NCBI GenBank assembly: GCA_026545765.1
Contig: CM048840.1
Span: 16,496,765-16,560,764 of the forward strand
Source of the DNA: Plantago major
Taxonomy: Eukaryota; Streptophyta; Magnoliopsida; Lamiales; Plantaginaceae
DNA: 64,000 nucleotides
Direction: 5' to 3'
Under the pieces are notes generated by a model that did no database searches, was not told the DNA's origin, and saw only the letters and a program-made list of their open reading frames with translations. Shown here piece after piece: positions 1 to 11,070 of the stretch (positions are counted from its first letter, which is position 1; each line of letters starts with the position of its first letter). The translations under genes and the position numbers were made by a program.

Positions 1-3000
1 TGGCAATCCGGGCAACCCATTCTAACCCCCCCCCCCCACTTAGTCATTTCAGGTTCTCTTTCTCGGACAAGCCTTTTATCGGACTTCAAGTTGGAGGCGG
101 AGCTTGGATTAGGTTGCTTGCAGTGGTAGTGTTGGTGTTGAGAGGTTTATCCCTCAACATATATAATTCCTCGAGAGAGCGTAGGGTGTTTAGACTGATG
201 GTTAGCTCTCTAAATTTCTCACATCCTTTAATTTTCCGTTCTTTTATCCTCACATTCTTCACAAAAAGGTCTTCCGGAACGGAAAATAAGTCAACCCCGG
301 CAATGAACTGATCTCAATTGACTGGAGATGGCTCGTACTACTACATATATCCGCCAAACTAAAATCAGAGTCCACTTTACCAATCCTTCAACACACGGAA
401 AATGACTTGGAACCCTCCTCAACTTGGAGCATTTTTTAATTTTCAAGTGTTTGAGGCATGGAAACACTGTAATTGCTCCCTCCACTTCTGCCCACTCCCT
501 TAACTCTCCCATGTATGACAACTCTAGCTCTTCGAGTGCTGGAAATACTGTCATTGCTTCTCCTAAACTTGTCTCTTTAGTCATGCTTGATGTGCCAACA
601 CCTTCTAATCCGTAGAATGATTGGCCTATGGACTGCACATGAGACAGGCCTTCCAACGACGGAACCCTCAGATGCGGGAGGTGCCCAAACATTGGAACTT
701 CTTCACGTTCTTTGCAATTCTTTAGTTTTATATTCATCAGATTACAAAGCATTTCCCCACGACCTTTTATTTCATTGTGTACTGCCATCTTCATTGTCCA
801 TGATGGGAAGTTTATGCAATTGTACCCATGAATAGCTAAAGACTTCAAACTTGGATGAGGTTGGAGACCATCCAATACATTTTCATCATTCACTTCCCCT
901 TCTCTTGTTTCATTCCACCCCAAAATTAACTGAACTATGTTTAATTTTCCTACCAAATTTGTATGTTGCGCCTCTTCTTTGTCTTTCACCTTCTCTAGAT
1001 TTCGAATATATAGACATCCTTTAAGATTATTCAACTTCCCTAGCTCTCCAATTCCATATCCCTGACCATCACCCACTTTGAAATAGGGAAGTGTTTGAAG
1101 ACAAGTTAATTTGCCCATCCAAGGTGGTAATTCCATATCCTGAGCATAAACACTTTTGTGCAGATGTCTTAAGCTGATTAAGTCAACTATTGTCTCTGGA
1201 AGACTTCTCGTATCCGAAGGCAGCCTTAGTGTCTGTAAATGGTATAGTTTGCCGATTGAACTTGGCAAATAACTAATACTTGTGCTTGAGATGTCAAGTA
1301 ACCTCAGTTGTATTAGCTCTCCAATCACATCTGGTAGTTCATTAACACCTTCATCACATATCTTCAGAACATGGAGCTGCTTAAATCCCTGCAGATACGT
1401 CTCTATAATTTTTACTTCAAAGAATATGCGCAGGCATTTTGCTTGTTGCTTTAATATGGCAAATGATTCCTCTCGAATCGACTTTATCGCAAGATATCGC
1501 GCTTGATGTAGACCATCCATTGTGACGGTTCTAGATCCTGAAACTGAAGATGCAATCATGCACAAGGTCATGCATCCTACAATACTCCATTTTGCCATAC
1601 ATGTCTTTCTTTGCATCTTGGAACATAGAGTTTTGCAAGAAAAAATTGAAAATTTCATCACTCACTGTCTCCATATCTTTTCTTCTGCCACCTTGTAGAA
1701 ACCCTTCTGCCATCCAAAGCTCAATCACTTCTTGGCTTCTAATAGCATGATCTTGGGGGAAAATTGAACAATATGCAAAACACTTTTTGTGTGTTGGTGA
1801 TGGCAGCCGATCGTAGCTTTAACCAGGGGCGGAGCCAGGATTTGAAAGTAAGAGTGGCGGAGTATTATAGCACGGGCACAATATGTAATTTAGTTAGGTC
1901 GGTTAGGACGGGCCGGGTCGGATTGGGTCGGGTCGATATTTTTACACCAAATTCATCATACATATTTAAATATGAATATTCAAGTAAAATGAAAGGATCG
2001 AAAGAACCACATCATGATAAAGGTAAAGCAAAATGAATAAACGACCCACTTTTATATAGTACTCTACGTCTCTTCATCTTCTCAAAATCATCAGTGATTG
2101 AATCAATATCAAAACTCTCGACAATTTATTTCAATATGCATTATCAAATTGCTAGACAAGAAGTCATTCTCCATCGAACTCCGCAGTCTTATCTATGTAG
2201 TTTTCATGACAAAAAATGCACGCTTAGAACTTGCTCCAAAAGTATAAAAACAACTGGTATAACCCTCTTAAATTAGTTTATTAGTAAAATATCTCTTTAA
2301 TCACAAAGTCTTGGAAGAGACGTGTATTAGTGAGAGACGGATTGATGTTCTTAAGTATATGTATAACGTTCAATGAGTACGTATACATTTTATATCATTT
2401 TTTTTATGTATATGTATATCACCGTTGTTTTTAGTAAAACTTCTAATGTTTTTTGATAAAACTGTAATATTTGTCCGTCTCTTTTAATTTTTCCATAAGA
2501 CCATCTCTCAATAGACTTACTTTAAATTTATCAAATTATATAATTTTTTCAACTTATTTAATTATAAAGCCGACTAACTAAATGTACTAATTAAAAAATT
2601 TAGGGGTGGCGGAACATATAATTTTCTAAAATATGTCTATTGTAATAAAGAAAATGAAAATTTTGGGGGTGGCGACCGCCACCTCCCGCCACCCCCTGTC
2701 TCCGCCCCTGACTTTAACTTTAGAATTTTCATGACAAAGTCATCATCTACATCGAATTTCAATAATTGGTCCCTCAGTATAGAGTGCCAATGATTTTTTG
2801 ACTTGCCACACAATAACCTCCCTGTAGCTTTTGCAATTAGAGGTAGACCACCGCATCGTTGTGCGATGCAAAGACCAATTTCTTCAAATTCCGTGGGGAC
2901 AACTTCTCTAGGAAAAGCTTTTGATTTTATGATGGACCAACAATCATCTTTAGATAAACTCTGAGGTTGGTGCATCAGAAGCATTCCTACAAGCGAAGCA

Positions 3001-3965
3001 ACATTTCTCCTCCTTGTGCAGGGTTACGATCATACAATTTCCATTGACATGACTAATTCCTGAAAGGAAACTCATAAAATCATCCCAATCATTGGAATTC
3101 TCGTTCCAGACGTCGTCAAGAACAAGCAAATACCTTTTACTTGCCAAATGCTCTCTAATCTTTGCAAGCACCACCTCTTTAGTTAGAATGATTTGAACAT
3201 TTTCTCGAGATAATGATTCTAGAATCATATTGAATAAAGTTGTTGCATCAAAATTTGTTGAAACACACACCCATATTCTTTTCTCAAACAGAGCTCCAAT
3301 TTTTACATTGTGGAAAACCTTTCGATCAAGGGTAGTTTTGCCAAGTCCACCCATTCCCAAAACTGGAAGGATAGAAATTGTTTCATCTTTTGGAGCAGAA
3401 AATAGCATATCAATGATAAGTGATTCATCTTTTTCCCTTCCCACAATAAGTGGCTCAATTGATAGTGAGTCAGTTGGATGCAAGACGAACCCAACACTAC
3501 TACTGGCATGATTAGAGCTCATGGCTATCATTTGAAGTCCAAAGCTTGTTGCCCCCTTATTAATTGCTTCCAGGTTCTTGTTAACTTCATCAATCTTATG
3601 GGTCATTTTTCTAGGAAAAAGCAAGTTTTTTTAACCAGATGGCAAGAATCTGAGTACCTTGTTTTAAGTTGGTTTCAGTTTCTTAACCTTTTGCCAAAGA
3701 AGCTCATAGTTGCACTCATCCAACACAGCATCCGCTTCGAAAGCCACATCTTCGAGCTCCTCCAGCCAATGCTTGACAGCTTTATTGTTGACTTGTTTGA
3801 TGACCTCAGCATCATGGAGGAAATCTTGAATCATGACCAAGGACTTTTTTAGCTTACTCAGTTCCTTCTAGAAACCAAAGACGAGTTTGGTCTTGTCAAT
3901 GGATGCCGAAAGCAGAGTTTGCAGCACAACTTGAATGATGGCACCAATACAGCAGCTTGATCCAT
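1..3965 (-). pseudogene. CC-NBS-LRR (NLR) disease-resistance pseudogene
   Basis: Reading from the right on the minus strand, the parts of a coiled-coil NLR immune receptor appear in order. The Rx-type N-terminus starts at an ATG at 3965 and includes KHWLEELEDVAFEADAVLDE. The NB-ARC domain has a P-loop GMGGLGKTT (about 3331-3357), kinase-2 YLLVLDDVW (about 3107-3130), CGGLPL (about 2840-2862), LWMAEGFL (about 1700-1720) and MHDLVHD (about 1553-1575). LRRs follow from about 1530 to the window start, with segments such as LRLLDISSTSISYLPSSIG. Such receptors detect pathogen effectors in the cytoplasm. The gene is broken. There are in-frame stops in the CC region (after VFGF and after KKLKPT), frame changes near 2990, 1790 and 1560, and an 887-bp transposon inside NB-ARC. 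The LRR end runs toward or past position 1. The family call is firm and non-function very likely. Confidence 0.9.
1824..2710. mobile_element. Non-autonomous hAT-like transposon inserted in the NLR
   Basis: The ends are near-perfect inverted repeats. The left end starts CAGGGGCGGAGCCAGG and the right end, reverse-complemented, starts CAGGGGCGGAGACAGG. An 8-bp target duplication flanks the element: gctttaac at 1816-1823 and actttaac at 2711-2718, one mismatch. An 8-bp duplication and CAGGGGCG-type ends fit the hAT superfamily. The interior has no transposase-like ORF. It holds G-rich sequence (about 1897-1937) and a GC-rich palindrome next to the right end. NLR coding sequence resumes on both sides (ILKLK on one side, KVFCILFNF-like on the other), so the element entered the NB-ARC exon. 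Confidence 0.85.
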
Positions 3966-4079
3966 TACTTTCCAAATGAAATCTCAAGGGTGAAATACTA
4001 TGAGTGTATGTATTCTCAGTTGATGATCTCAACACAGGAACACTAAGGAATACAAAGAAGAGAAATGCTCTTCTGCAAT

Positions 4080-4135
4080 CAGGGGCGAATTTACAGGGGA
4101 GCACATGTAGCATGTGCTACCCCTCCATTTTTCAT
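4080..4135. mobile_element. Hairpin end of a degraded transposon (tentative)
   Basis: A CAGGGGCGAA start resembles the end of the hAT-like element at 1824. It is followed by a strong hairpin: AGCACATG, loop TAG, CATGTGCT at 4100-4118, extended outward by AGGGG/CCCCT with one bulge. I could not find a matching right-hand end, so the limits of the element are unknown. It lies just upstream of the NLR pseudogene start and may have displaced its promoter. Confidence 0.35.
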
Positions 4136-4218
4136 GTGAAAGTACTATTATACCCCTATTTAAAATGTATTTCAATGTCTAAATACATATTTACACTAAA
4201 AATAATGTTATATGTTGT

Positions 4219-4290
4219 TTGTAGCCAACTGGTCATAAGGCAAGTGATAAGTCCTTCCACTTGCAAGTTGAGGGATCGATCCCCCTATCA
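4219..4290 (+). other. tRNA-like Pol III A/B-box segment (SINE-like)
   Basis: TAGCCAACTGG at 4222-4232 fits a Pol III A box, and GGGATCGATCC at 4272-4282 fits a B box. Their spacing of about 50 bp is right for a tRNA-derived head. A short stem-capable segment sits between them, where an anticodon arm would be. I do not see a functional tRNA fold or a defined SINE tail, so this is probably a decayed SINE head or a tRNA-like module inside a larger element. It could also be chance similarity. Confidence 0.35.
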
Positions 4291-4723
4291 TGTACATCTT
4301 TTTGAACTTTTTTTTCCTCCATCCATTTCATGTTTTTACCAACACTATATCTTTATTTTTCTATTTTCAGCAATCCTTATCATTTTAACTCCTTTCTCTT
4401 TTTTGTTGAGTTATTTCATTTACATTTTAAATTTAATATTATTCTCACAAAATAAACTATGTAAGATGATACTACGTCCTTTTATAAGTTTTCATTTTGT
4501 TTTGTTACTTTCTTCTTATGTACATTTGTTTCACTACAAACTAATTCTAACTTATATCGAAAAATAAATAGAAAATCTATAGTATAGTTGTTATACTTTT
4601 ATATATAATAATTTAAATCATCATTTATGAATTATTTTTAAAAGTTTATGTTCAAATGAAATGTTGAATAGTAAAAAAAAAAAAAAAAAGAAAGTTAGAA
4701 ACTTATCTATATCTATATTATAT
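4291..4723. other. AT-rich spacer, no gene seen
   Basis: AT-rich sequence with a pyrimidine-rich part (4300-4420) and a poly-A run at about 4673-4689. The reading frame crossing it from 4004 shows low-complexity residues typical of AT-rich non-coding DNA, so no gene is called. Confidence 0.6.
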
Positions 4724-5616
4724 ATTAAGCAAAAAAGGTTTTGAGCAATTCTAAACTATCCACCCCATTCAATTGTTTGGCAAATCTCTTTGTTGTGATT
4801 GGTCCATTTTAATGTTTAGTTGGACAATCCTTTTATTTTGATTGGTCCAAAATTTTAATCCTGATTTATAAGATAGAGAAATAGTATGTTAATGCATATA
4901 AATCTTTTTGTGAGATCAAAGAAATCTCACTTTTGGAAATATAGCTCAATTATCGGTACTGATTGTGATACAATCTTAGAGGTGGTCATTAACATGGAAA
5001 GTGTAGAGTACAATTTGGATGAATATAAATTCTAATCAGTAGCAATTAATTACTAATTAGGACATAATGTATACATGTTAATTGTTAAAAGTTTTTTAAT
5101 GATGTCGTAAACTATCCCTTTCCCCGTGTCTTTAGCTGATGTACTAAAGCTTTCTCATCAAATTTTAGTTCAATTCTGGGTTTTCAATAACACCATGAAT
5201 CTATTGCAAATTCGTCTTATTCCATTGTTCACTCGCAACCAGGCTGTGTGTTGCTCAAAATTTGTCTAATTCCATTTTTCAAGTATGCATAATGGGATTA
5301 TTAATAACACAAAATTATATAGGTATAAAAATTGAATACATAAAATTTCCTAACAAATTGAGGGTTGAAATTTTGAGATAAGCTGATGTTAAATTCTACT
5401 ATAATATTAAAATACTAAAACGTGAGAACACGCTACGTACGTGTGTTATTATGACATTTAGTTACAAATAATAGAAGAAGTATATGATGGTAAGTACAAT
5501 CATTTAGTGCGAATTGATCTGTATCAATTCAATTGAAAAAGATGGAGAAAAATATTGGTTATTTATTTATTTTTTTTTTGTTCTTTCTAACGATGAATTG
5601 ATTTTGTTGGAGTTGA
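4724..5616. repeat. 893-bp tandem repeat, copy 1
   Basis: The block starts at attaagcaaaaaaggttttg and is repeated immediately downstream at an offset of 893 bp. The two copies differ by scattered substitutions and small indels, a few percent by eye. It contains CACGCTACGTACGTGTG near 5430, a short palindrome that copy 2 has lost in part. No convincing ORF. The left flank (tctatattatatattaagc) recalls Helitron 5' ends, but no Helitron 3' end is established. Confidence 0.85.
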
Positions 5617-6511
5617 ATTAAGCAAAAAAGGTTTTGAGCAATTCTAAACTATCCACCTCATTCAATTGTTTGGCAAATCTCTTTGTTGTGATTGGTCCAT
5701 TTTAATGTTTAGTTGGACAATCCTTTTATTTTGATTGGTCCAAAATTTTAATCCTGATTTATAAGATAGAGAAATAGTAAGTTAATGCATATAAATCTTT
5801 TTGTGAGATCAAAGAAATCTCACTTTTGGAAATATATCTCAATTATCGGTACTGATTGTGATACAATCTTAGAGGTGGTCATTAACATGGAAAGTGTAGA
5901 GTACAATTTGGATGAATATAAATTCTAATCAGTAGCAATTAATTACTAATTAGGACATAATGTATACATGTTAATTGTTAAAAGTTTTTTAATGATGTCG
6001 TAAACTATCCCTTTCTCCGTGTCTCTAGCTGATGTACTAAAGCTTTCTCATCAAATTTTAGTTCAATTCTGGGTTTTCAATAACACCATGAATCTATTGC
6101 AAATTCGTCTTATTCCATTGTTCTCTCGCAACCAGACTGTGTCTTGCTCAAAATTTGTCTTATTCCATTTTTCAAGTATGCATAATGGGATTATTAATAA
6201 CACAAAATTATATAGGTATAAAAATTGAATATAACATAAAATTTCCTAACAAATTGAGGGTTGAAATTTTGAGATAAGCTGATGTTAAATTCTACTATAA
6301 TATTAACATACTAAAACGTGAGAACATGCTACGTGTGTTATTATGATATTTAGTTACAAATAATAGAAGAAGTATATGATGGTAAGTATAATCATTTAGT
6401 GCAAATTGATCTGTATCAATTCAATTGAAAAAGATGGAGAAAAAATATTGGTTATTTTTGTTTTTTTTTTCTTCTTTCTAACGATGAATTGATTTTGTTG
6501 GAGTTGAATTA
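5617..6511. repeat. 893-bp tandem repeat, copy 2
   Basis: Second copy of the unit at 4724. It ends at ggagttgaatta, the same sequence that ends copy 1, after which the flanking DNA is unrelated. The copies meet at a short ATTA microhomology. ORFs in this block differ between the copies through indels and are not taken as genes. Confidence 0.85.
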
Positions 6512-6890
6512 GGGCTTTGAATTTAATTGGAGAAGATGATAGATTGAGTGCTTTTAATGATGAATTGATTTTGTTGGGGATTGATTTAGTGTTTGAAATT
6601 TAATTGGATAAGACAAATTGAGTTTTTTTTTAATAACGAATTAATTTTGTTGGAGTTGCGTTAGGGCTTAGAATTAGAATGAATAAGACATATTGTTTAT
6701 TGTAATTAAAGTACAATTTGCATATATATTATAAATCGGTCTAATTTAACTCCAAGAATTTATGTCCATCGAATTTTGCATATGCTTATAAATTTCTCGG
6801 TTCCATGTATACCGGTATTTCAAATCTCTTTCTTAAATTTTTCAAATCAGTACTGATAATTGATATCTGAATATTTTGGAGGTACCATTT

Positions 6891-6940
<50 letters not shown>

Positions 6941-7032
6941 CTTTCATGGCCATATCATACTTTTCAAGAGGACCAACTGCTTTATCTTGCCATTTTCCTA
7001 TATTGTATGTAATATTTGGAACCGCATATATC
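6512..7032. other. AT-rich intergenic DNA with a (TA)n microsatellite
   Basis: No gene seen. It carries degenerate repeats of the block gatgaattgattttgttgg that also ends the 893-bp units (6543-6660). A (TA)n microsatellite of about 37 bp lies at about 6896-6932, followed by GTGTGTG. The frame rich in Tyr-Ile over this microsatellite is an artefact of the repeat. Confidence 0.6.
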
Positions 7033-9754
7033 GCACTTCAGGTGCATTGGTCATTAATGAAATATGCAAGATACCTCAATGTTCAACACATATCATTATA
7101 TCACTGATCTGTAACTCTGTATGTCTATATTTGATGTATTTCATATTTAACAAGCCTAAACTTCCGATTTAGTTTGGGGATCTAATTCTTTTTACCAGCT
7201 TTATCCTTCATCCTCCCCTTAAGGTGGTAAAACCTATCTCTAAGGGATATGTTTATTGGGCGATTTATTATCAAACATCATAGTGTCCACCTTAGAATAA
7301 GTTTCTCATGTCTAGTTCTCTTCAAAAGAACATAACAATGGGGAAGTTAACATATTTGCACAGTTGGATTTTATAGATAGTGCTGAAAATAAATTTTCCC
7401 CAAAATAGAGATCAATTAACTCACTCAATAAACTTTAATTGTAAAACAATTGAAAGATACATGTAGAGTTTTGCCCACTTATGTTGTATCAATCTTATCA
7501 ACTTGATGAGTGTGATATTGCGTATTTTCAAGATATCAATTTTCATGCTTACTCATTGTTGTGTCTTGCCACTGATACAATTGAATTGCAACATGAGAAA
7601 GCTTTCAGCACATAATTATATATTGTATATGAGAACTTCAGGTTTCACAAAAACGGTAAAGTTGTAACCGGATGGCCGAATTTGTCACATCAAACATAAT
7701 GTTCAATATTATCACTTTCTGCCAAGCTTCTGGTTGGTAGTGACTAATCTTAGAGAATGTGCCAATCTTCTTGTTGACGGGTAGTGAAATTTCATAGCGC
7801 TTGTATACAAAATTAATTTTGATACTGGCCAGAACGATGTGAAATAAAGAAACGAATCATTGTCTCTTTTTTATTTGGCAAGACATATAGTCATCAACTC
7901 CTTCAAGGAGTAAGTCTAACATGTGTTCTTCTGGGATACAATGTTCTTCAACGTAGTTACTCTTCTAGAGCCTGAACTTTCTTTTGAGGCTTCATTTATA
8001 TTTAAAAACTACTTGAATAATCTATACCAAGTAAGTTTTGCACTTCAGGTGGTAAAAGCATCAAGTGATTCATTTGTAATTATGTCTTCTGGGCACAAGT
8101 TGTCACTTATGACTTTATACTACTAGTAGTAGCAAACTCTTCTAGTGCTTTCACACAACATCAAGTCGGAGAGTGATATGCAAGGACTTGTAAATCCATA
8201 TACAGTGACTAATAGACGTAGTTAATAAGAGTGATTGCCACTTTGGTCCAAAGTTCACCAGTAAATATGAGGAGACTAATGAGCATTCACGAAATTAGTT
8301 GTAATGTCCCCTCTGAATGCTAGCATCATGATAAATGTTGTATAAACATTGTTCGATCCCAACTGCAGGTTAGGTAAGCAACTTTGTGCTTGATATAATT
8401 TCATCATCTTGAATATAATTACTTTTACCAACTTGAGATTGAAAATGCATTAGACATGTATTAGATGCGAATTGTTGTACATATATCTTATAATATGTCT
8501 GATTGAATAGATTATAATTTGTACTCTTCAATAGCTATAGCTCTATAAGGGTATATATGACATGCCAGTTTCAATCCAAATGCTTGGACAACAAAATATA
8601 TGTGTCCATTTGGAGAACAAGACCCAACTACAGGTTGGCGAGATATATTTTGTATTTACATTTACTTCTTCTAACTTGAGGTTGGATATTTTAATACATT
8701 TCTCCAAATTTCAGGTTGAGATTTATTTGATCACTCGCATATTTTTCTCAACTTAAGGTTGGTGAGATCTATTTCATGCTCACTTCTGGTGAAGCTATGG
8801 ACGAAGTTTCATATATAATTAGCAAAATGTTCACATTCACTTCAGAGAATGAGAAGAATCAATTTTTAGAAATTAAAGTTTTAAAACTTTATTATTTCTC
8901 CAACCACCTCTTGTGGTGTGACCATAGAGATGCACTTGAGTATAGATCAAATAATGGTGGTTCATTTCCAATATACCAAATTGACATTAGCTCCTTTTGC
9001 AACCCTCTAATTTTTTTTTTTAAATATCTCCAATCACTTATGGGAAAGGAGATTCATAAATTGTATATGTTATTCATTGTACACGATGAGAACTTTTATA
9101 AATAAACTGAATTTCTAGTTCATCATCATGTAAAATATGTATGAACAACAATAGTTGCACTCATATTATAGTACTATGGTCTACGAGACCAAACATTGTT
9201 CTTGTGATCTAGGGGTATATCTTTACCACATACATATCAAGTTTCTAGTGGTTTTCAAGATCCATACAATTTAGTATGCACACAATTGTTACTTCGGGAG
9301 CAATAATAAGAAATTGTGTTTTTAGGAGAATGACTTTAAGTACACTTGAACACATATTATTCCAACTTCAAGTTGGACAATTTATAAAGATTAATACTAC
9401 CAACTTCAGGTTGGAAGTTATTACTTTCTTTGCATCACCATCAATAAAATATGTTTAATATGGGTGTGTATTCCATCTTTGTCTAGCTAATCAAAGCTAG
9501 AATATTGACCATTTGTTGATGGACTTATGGCTAGAATATTAACCATATGTTGATGGATTTATCATGGTCCATGATATGTCTGTGGACATATATATTTTAA
9601 CAAAGGAACCATCAATTGTTAGCCACTTCTGGTGGTTTTCAATTCTTGAAAATTTTGGATCATATATCCATGTGAATGATAATTTGACATTCACTTCTTT
9701 CTCAATAATCGTAACCTTCAAGGTTTTGTATCTCATATTCACTTCAGGGAATAT
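7033..9754. repeat. Field of short hairpins with a conserved loop and varying stems
   Basis: Non-coding AT-rich DNA holds at least 14 short inverted repeats around a core close to ACTTCAGGT. Examples: GCACTTCAGGTGC (7033-7045), CCAAGCTTCTGGTTGG (7722-7737), CCAACTACAGGTTGG (8624-8638), CAACTTAAGGTTG (8749-8761), TCACTTCTGGTGA (8780-8792), TCCAACTTCAAGTTGGA (9361-9377), CCAACTTCAGGTTGG (9400-9414), CCACTTCTGGTGG (9623-9635) and ATATTCACTTCAGGGAATAT (9735-9754). Stem bases change in pairs while the loop stays similar. Spacing is irregular, from about 30 bp to several hundred. The field lies just inside (3' of, in element sense) the minus-strand copia LTR at 10348 and may be the interior of a non-autonomous retroelement. 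No protein-coding gene seen. Confidence 0.6.
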
Positions 9755-10347
9755 GGTAAACTATATTGTAATTTTATTACCACTTGGAAGGTTCATCAAA
9801 AATATGAGTGTGAATATGAGATTCACCACTAACAAGAAAATTAAAGTGGTTAAATGATATCATATGATGAGAAAAATAAATTCAAGGAAGTAAATTATAA
9901 ACAAAATAAAACTTATCTTGAAAGATGATAAGTAATAGTTTTATAGTTTCAAAGGATATGTAGCTCCATTAATGGCATCATCTGTATGTTAGCTCCATCG
10001 ATAAAAACTCGTAAGTGATCATACTAAAACACATGGCATCTCCTATCAGAATTCTTTGCCATGGTCTTAAGTATGTCTTCAGTATGACATCGCATAAGGT
10101 TGCTTCATGCATCTTTAGGATGGAACTACAAAAACAAAGAACTTATTAGTATATAATCTCAAACATAAAAATAATAAAATGCAACAATGTAGTATACGAA
10201 TTGAGAGATGGAGGGATGATGTAATAAGAAATCTCTATTCATGATCATCATCATGGCCAATCAGAACTCTCCTCTTCTTCTAGCTTTTCCTTCGGATCAT
10301 AGTTTACATTCTATATCAGTTGGTTGAGCATTATCGTGCTGATAACG
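9755..10347 (-). other. Presumed leader of a decayed copia element, with PBS-like end
   Basis: On the minus strand, the sequence directly after the LTR end is CGTTATCAGCACGA (10334-10347). From prior knowledge, this is the primer-binding-site sequence typical of Retrofit/Ale-type plant copia elements. The following 500 bp has no gag ORF. It includes a possible intron-like pyrimidine tract and acceptor (tttttgtag near 10125-10140). A non-autonomous or decayed element is inferred. Confidence 0.45.
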
Positions 10348-10700
10348 TGTTAGAAATTATAGAACTAATGTAATAGGAAAGAAAAGAAGAACAATAAGAA
10401 ATGAGAGAGTAGAGTAGAAGAATATATCATTCATCTTATCAAATGATACAAGTGTATTCAACATACATCATATGCCACTATTTATAGGCTACAAGTATGA
10501 GGATATTTAATCTCATCATAAAGTATAATAATAGTGGGGTGATTGGAATTACAAGAGTTACAATAGGAGGTAAATAGTGTCTTTTAACCCATAACAAATT
10601 GGAAATTTTGACAATTAGGGTTGGGTTTATGGAATTGAACTTTTTTAGATTAAATAGAGTTGTGTTTGGATGGACACTTGCAAAATTTTCACAAAAAAAC
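10348..10700 (-). mobile_element. Decayed copia LTR (Retrofit/Ale-like), minus strand
   Basis: The plus strand starts TGTTAGAAATTATAG, so on the minus strand the LTR ends ...TTTCTAACA directly before the PBS-like CGTTATCAGCACGA. A TATA-type promoter box, CCTATAAATAG on the minus strand, lies at about 10479-10488. The outer edge is uncertain (about 10694-10711). No partner LTR is recognisable on the left, so this is a truncated element or one whose other LTR has diverged. Confidence 0.5.
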
Positions 10701-11070
10701 ACTACTAACCCACCTCAGCCGATCTACATGGCCTTAAGACTAAAAGCGCACCGGAAAACTCATTCGGCAATTTAGGACGTATAATGCAAGTATTGCATTC
10801 GTATGGACCAAATACACACAAGACCTCAAGTTAAAGGATAAATATGCAATTTACCCAACTGAAATGGGAAAAAGAAAATTCATCTATTTAAGGAGATTAA
10901 ATCCAGTATCTATCTCTACATATAGAATACAAGATTGCTAAGTTCAGTTCCAGTCCAATGGCAGGAAAAATTATTTTATCACATGTATCATTAATGTAAT
11001 AATCTCAAACCAATCTCAAATCTCAAAGACAAACCAAAATTTGTACACCACTGTGATACATGAAGTTACA
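10701..11070. other. 3' flank of ARABIDILLO, no gene seen
   Basis: This is the sequence downstream of the ARABIDILLO stop codon (minus strand). It presumably holds the 3' UTR and polyadenylation region. I cannot place the cleavage site and see no other coding or repeat structure. Confidence 0.5.

Noticed and set aside
4004..4567. 187-aa plus-strand frame upstream of the NLR
   Set aside because: It runs across the NLR 5' end, a hairpin and Pol III boxes in AT-rich DNA. Composition is that of non-coding sequence.
6876..7172. 98-aa frame over the (TA)n repeat
   Set aside because: Begins with repeated Tyr-Ile from the microsatellite, with no family resemblance.
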